Notes under the pieces: model-generated
Seen by the model: the letters and a program-made list of their open reading frames with translations, nothing else
Told to the model about the DNA's origin: nothing
Database searches by the model: none
NCBI RefSeq assembly: GCF_934294775.1
Contig: NZ_CAKRAH010000062.1
Location: forward strand, 1 to 15,626
Direction: 5' to 3'
DNA from: an uncultured Dorea sp.
GTDB lineage: Bacteria; Bacillota; Clostridia; Lachnospirales; Lachnospiraceae
DNA: 15,626 nucleotides
Translations under genes and position numbers: made by a program
Shown: positions 12,810 through 15,626 of the stretch, in pieces
Position numbering within the stretch: position 1 is the stretch's first letter
Layout: each line of letters begins with the position of its first letter

Positions 12810-12833
12810 CCGTCACTTTTACACCGTCACTTT
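12810..12833 (-). repeat. Direct repeat AAAGTGACGG upstream of the RNA II promoter
   Basis: The 10-base word AAAGTGACGG (minus strand) occurs at 12824-12833 and 12810-12819 with a 14-base period, about 12 bases upstream of the RNA II -35 element and just after the mutT stop codon. The position suits an activator or response regulator. Confidence 0.5.
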
Positions 12834-12852
12834 CTATACTTCTAAAATGAGA

Positions 12853-13266
12853 TCACTCGACAAGCGTCATATCTCCTTCAATCTTCTCCGCAACCGCCAC
12901 ATCCGCCGGCAGCCACTCCACATCCGTAAGCTCCTCCCTGGTCAGCCACCTGGCTGCCTCATGCTCCTTCAGCACCAGATCCCCTTTCACGATCTCACAC
13001 CAGAAGCAATCCATCGAAAGATGAAATCCCGGATAATCATACTCCACCGTCTCGATCCATTCACCAACCGCAACTTCCGTATCCAGTTCTTCCATGATCT
13101 CACGCTTCAACGCTTCCTGCGGTGTCTCCCCGGCTTCGATCTTGCCGCCCGGGAATTCCCATCCGCCTTTGAACTCACCATATCCACGCTGCGTTGCGAA
13201 TATCATCGTTCTTCCGTCTTCCTTTACTGCCTTTATCACTGCTGCCACAACTCTTATCGTCTTCAT
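12853..13266 (-). CDS. mutT: MutT-type Nudix hydrolase (8-oxo-dGTP diphosphatase-like)
   Basis: The 137-residue protein has a complete Nudix box at residues 41-62, GKIEAGETPQEALKREIMEE then L-D (only the last Gly is changed, to Asp). It also has the MutT-type lead-in WEFPGGK and the C-terminal WLTREELTDVEWLPADVAV. MutT-like enzymes hydrolyse oxidised or non-canonical nucleoside triphosphates to monophosphates, keeping them out of DNA; related CTP pyrophosphohydrolases look similar. The start at 13266 has GGGAG about 12 bases upstream, slightly far. It lies 42 bases after the helicase stop, so the two were one operon; the helicase is now truncated and the current promoter of mutT is unclear. 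Confidence 0.9.
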   Translation of the reverse strand: MKTIRVVAAVIKAVKEDGRTMIFATQRGYGEFKGGWEFPGGKIEAGETPQEALKREIMEELDTEVAVGEWIETVEYDYPGFHLSMDCFWCEIVKGDLVLKEHEAARWLTREELTDVEWLPADVAVAEKIEGDMTLVE

Positions 13267-13308
13267 CTTACCATTTATCTCCCGTCAAAAATCTTCCTGT
13301 AACAGTCC

Positions 13309-15228
13309 CTATTCATTCACAATATACTGGTAAATATCCTCTCTCACCGGAGTCTCCAGCTCCCATTCGATCTCCACCGCCGTCTTATCCGTATTCGGCA
13401 TCACGAACTGCTTCGCATTCCCAGTCGCGATCACACGCCCCAGATAATAGAATTCCTTGGATATCTTATCATCCTTATTCTTTCTCACAAACAGCTGCAC
13501 ATCTATGCCACGTTCTGTTGCGTTCAGGAAATTCTGCACATCTTCTGAGTCCATGCTTCTTCCGCTTTTGGAAATCGCGATCAGCCGGTTCTCTGCTACG
13601 AAATGATCTTCGTATTTCGTGGTATCGCTGATATTGTCCTGCTTATCGTAGTTAATAAATATCGGAAATGTCTTAGTCTTTTTATCATATTTGTAACCGC
13701 CGATATTCAGCGGCACTTCATTTCTCTCCCAGTTCAGCAGGCGGCAGGCATCCTCATATGTATATTTCTGATACAATACCAGATTCGTATCCTGATAATG
13801 GTAACTGTAATTGACCTTATATCTCGAGATTCCGAAGTCTATCAGTTCCTCCAGAATCGCACAGAATTCCGGATTCTGTAACATTTTCTCATAAGAATCG
13901 GAAATGCCGTAATCATCCTGTTCCTTCTTCAGAAATACACACTGTGCATAAGTCTTCTTTGCTGCGCTCGTCGGAAATTCATTGGTCATCATATTGATCA
14001 CATTTTCCGTGCAGTGCTCGTCCATCTCACAATGATACTTCTCGGATAAATGCTTCTGCAGACGCCCAATGATTCCATGGCGATACTGCAACGTACGTTT
14101 CAACAATTCCAGCTCATGAATCCGCTTGCCGCTCGCCAGCTTTTTGGAAATGAATTCGATCACTTTTTCTTCGTCTTCTGACAGCCGGATGGTATATTCC
14201 TTTTCGTATTTCACAAGGAATTTGTAATACGAACCCAGACTGTTATTATCGAAGATCCGCAGCACATCCATTTCCCCATATTTATCAAAATCCGCAAGTG
14301 CCGGGATATGCCCCAGCTTATTCTTCAGATTCGTATAATTCTCCCGGATTAATTTGATATCGCTGAAGTTCGCATTATCAATTGCCTGGAAAATCCGCTT
14401 CCTGGAAATCTCATCGAAGTGAATCGTGCTCGCGCCCGGAATCACTCTGCCGCCTTCCGTGACATAACGACGGATATTGTCCTTGTTATAACTGCGGTCG
14501 CCGGACAGCGCAATCGGAATCATAAAGTTATTCCGGTAATTTCCGATGAAATCCAGTACAACAACATATTCTTTGTTCTCGGCTTTTCGAAGTCCCCGGC
14601 CAAGCTGCTGGATGAACACGATCGGCGACTCCGTCGGGCGGAGCATGATGACCTGATTGATCTCCGGCACGTCCACACCCTCAGAAAATATGTCTACGGA
14701 AATGATGTAGTCCAGGGCATCTTCGGATTCTTCTCCCGCCAGCCGTTCAATTGCTGCGGCTCTTGCTTCTTCCGAATCACTGCCGCTCAGCACCAGCGTC
14801 CGCCAGCCCTTGTCGTTGAATTTCTTCGACAATTCCTTTGCCTCATCAATCCGGCTACAGAAGATTAATCCCTTCACACGGTCACCACTGTATCCGAAGT
14901 ATTCCGCCTGTTTCATAACATTTTCTACACGCTCTTCGGATGTCAGATAGCGGAAGTTCTCCACCTTTTCTTCGGATGATTTTCCCGCATCTGCAATAAT
15001 ATCCAGATCCGTAATTCCAAAATAATGGAACGGACACAACAGATCTTCCTCCATCGCATCCTGCAAACGAATCTCGTATGCGATCTGATGATTGAAGATT
15101 TCGTAAATGTTCCTGCCTTCCAGATTGTCGTCTCGTTTATCCGGCGTTGCGGTCATACCAAGCCACAGCTTTGGTTCGAAATAGTCCAGGACTATTTTGT
15201 AGCTGTTGGCAGCGCTTTCGTCAGCATA
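13309..15228 (-). pseudogene. SSL2-type DEAD/DEAH helicase with DUF3427-like C-terminus, 5'-truncated
   Basis: The frame carries the second half of a superfamily II helicase: motif III (LWLGMTATPD), motif IV region (VKGLIFCSR), motif V (IISVDIFSEGVDVPEIN) and motif VI (QQLGRGLRKAENK). About 350 residues follow that resemble DUF3427, ending in the PIFINYDKQDNIS and VEIEWELETPVREDIYQYI segments. Intact relatives are roughly 950-1050 residues and often start with a PLD-type nuclease domain. Here the ATP-binding motifs I and Ia are absent and motif II is broken: the frame reads ADESAANSYK where DE(A/S)H.AA.SY is expected. The only ATG (15156) lies inside motif III and has no ribosome site. Upstream DNA is unrelated and AT-rich. 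It cannot be an active helicase as it stands. Confidence 0.88.
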
Positions 15229-15252
15229 TAAATAAAAAACTTCTAAAATTAG

Positions 15253-15482
15253 TTCCCGGCATAGTTGATATCACACTTTACATTATTTATACTTTATTTT
15301 TGAACTTTTGAATAAGTTTTATATTATCAGGTCTTACAATATGAATATATTTTTCCATAGTTGAATCAAACGAAATAATATAGGAATTTGTATTTGCAAA
15401 AATAACTCCGCCTTGTTTTAATGGTGCATACTATAAAAATTTAATATTGTTTTGAAACACTGAAACTATTCCCGGCATAGTT
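15253..15482. repeat. 14-bp direct repeat TTCCCGGCATAGTT next to the helicase break
   Basis: TTCCCGGCATAGTT occurs at 15253-15266 and 15469-15482, 216 bases apart, in otherwise AT-rich DNA where such a G/C word is unlikely to recur by chance. The first copy is about 25 bases from the point where helicase homology stops. I see no terminal inverted repeats or transposase, so this is a rearrangement signature, not a recognised element. Confidence 0.7.
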
Positions 15483-15562
15483 CCATTCACCCCATCAAAA
15501 CCTTTTGAATCACTTTCAGCATTTGCTTTTTGAATATTCCTGTGCGGTAGGTTCTTCCGCAA
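15287..15562 (-). pseudogene. Stop-interrupted reading frame of unknown origin
   Basis: A minus-strand frame runs from after a TAA at 15563-15565 to a TAA at 15287-15289 with one TAG inside at 15431-15433. The two halves read like coding sequence (for example AESDSKGFDGVNGTMPGIVS, then GGVIFANTNSYIISFDSTME and KYIHIVRPDNIKLIQKF) but show no start codon or ribosome site. I cannot assign a family. The AT-rich composition differs from the helicase, suggesting acquired DNA. Bases 15566-15626 hold nothing I can name. Confidence 0.4.
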
Positions 15563-15626
15563 TTATCCGTTTTTACAATTTCCTACATATCTAAGTTTTG
15601 CTTCTAATAGGCACTTTCTACAGCGT

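Noticed and set aside
15156..15228. ATG at 15156 as a genuine helicase start
   Set aside because: It lies inside motif III (LGMTATPD), has no Shine-Dalgarno, and homology continues upstream to motif II, so it is not a natural start.
15253..15482. Insertion sequence or MITE bounded by the TTCCCGGCATAGTT repeats
   Set aside because: There are no terminal inverted repeats or transposase, and 14 bp is long for a target duplication; kept only as a direct repeat.

Overview
The window looks like chromosomal DNA from a low-to-moderate GC Gram-positive anaerobe of the Clostridia, most likely Lachnospiraceae. The basis is codon and protein character, strong AGGAGG-type ribosome binding sites, a NitT/TauT-type transporter next to a PatB/MalY lyase, and proteins with acidic Tyr/Asp-rich tails. 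This assignment comes from reading the sequence, not from a search. Nearly every ordinary gene lies on the minus strand, so transcription runs from high to low coordinates.

Layout from left to right. Positions 1-1340 are a decaying stretch: a FadR-type GntR regulator broken by a frameshift, then remnants of a HypA nickel chaperone and of an FAD-dependent oxidoreductase fused out of frame, the scar of a lost redox or hydrogenase-maturation locus. A lone plus-strand small membrane protein (1378-1647) follows and shares a 19-bp-stem bidirectional terminator with the next operon. Positions 1703-6135 hold a 90-aa unknown protein, a PatB/MalY-type PLP enzyme, and the ATPase, lipoprotein and permease of a NitT/TauT/SsuABC-like importer, plausibly an organosulfur uptake and use unit. 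Positions 6255-8224 hold a three-gene operon: a C_GCAxxG_C_C protein, an HD phosphohydrolase and an alpha/beta hydrolase. Positions 8318-10105 hold an esterase and a Nudix-winged-helix (NrtR-like) regulator with an operator-like repeat in its own promoter. Positions 10288-12347 hold a SprT-like metallopeptidase, an ArsC/Spx-fold protein without its catalytic cysteine, and a membrane-anchored acidic-tailed protein.

The most notable item is at 12499-12798, in DNA that open-reading-frame calling leaves empty. It has every structural part of a Fst/par-type type I toxin-antitoxin locus. A 28-aa hydrophobic peptide is encoded on the plus strand behind an extended -10 promoter, with its Shine-Dalgarno buried in a hairpin. 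A convergent minus-strand promoter would make a small RNA of about 70-75 nt. A 14-bp-stem bidirectional terminator lies between them. Two direct repeats make the small RNA complementary to the toxin start codon region (13 pairs including two G-U) and to the first codons (12 Watson-Crick pairs). This matches the known plan of pAD1 par (Fst/RNA I/RNA II) of Enterococcus faecalis closely.

The right end holds a MutT-type Nudix hydrolase and, upstream of it, the C-terminal two thirds of an SSL2-type DEAD/DEAH helicase with a DUF3427-like tail. The helicase is cut off inside motif II at about 15228. Beyond the break is AT-rich DNA with a stop-interrupted reading frame and a 14-bp direct repeat. I see no tRNA, rRNA, CRISPR array or intact insertion sequence.
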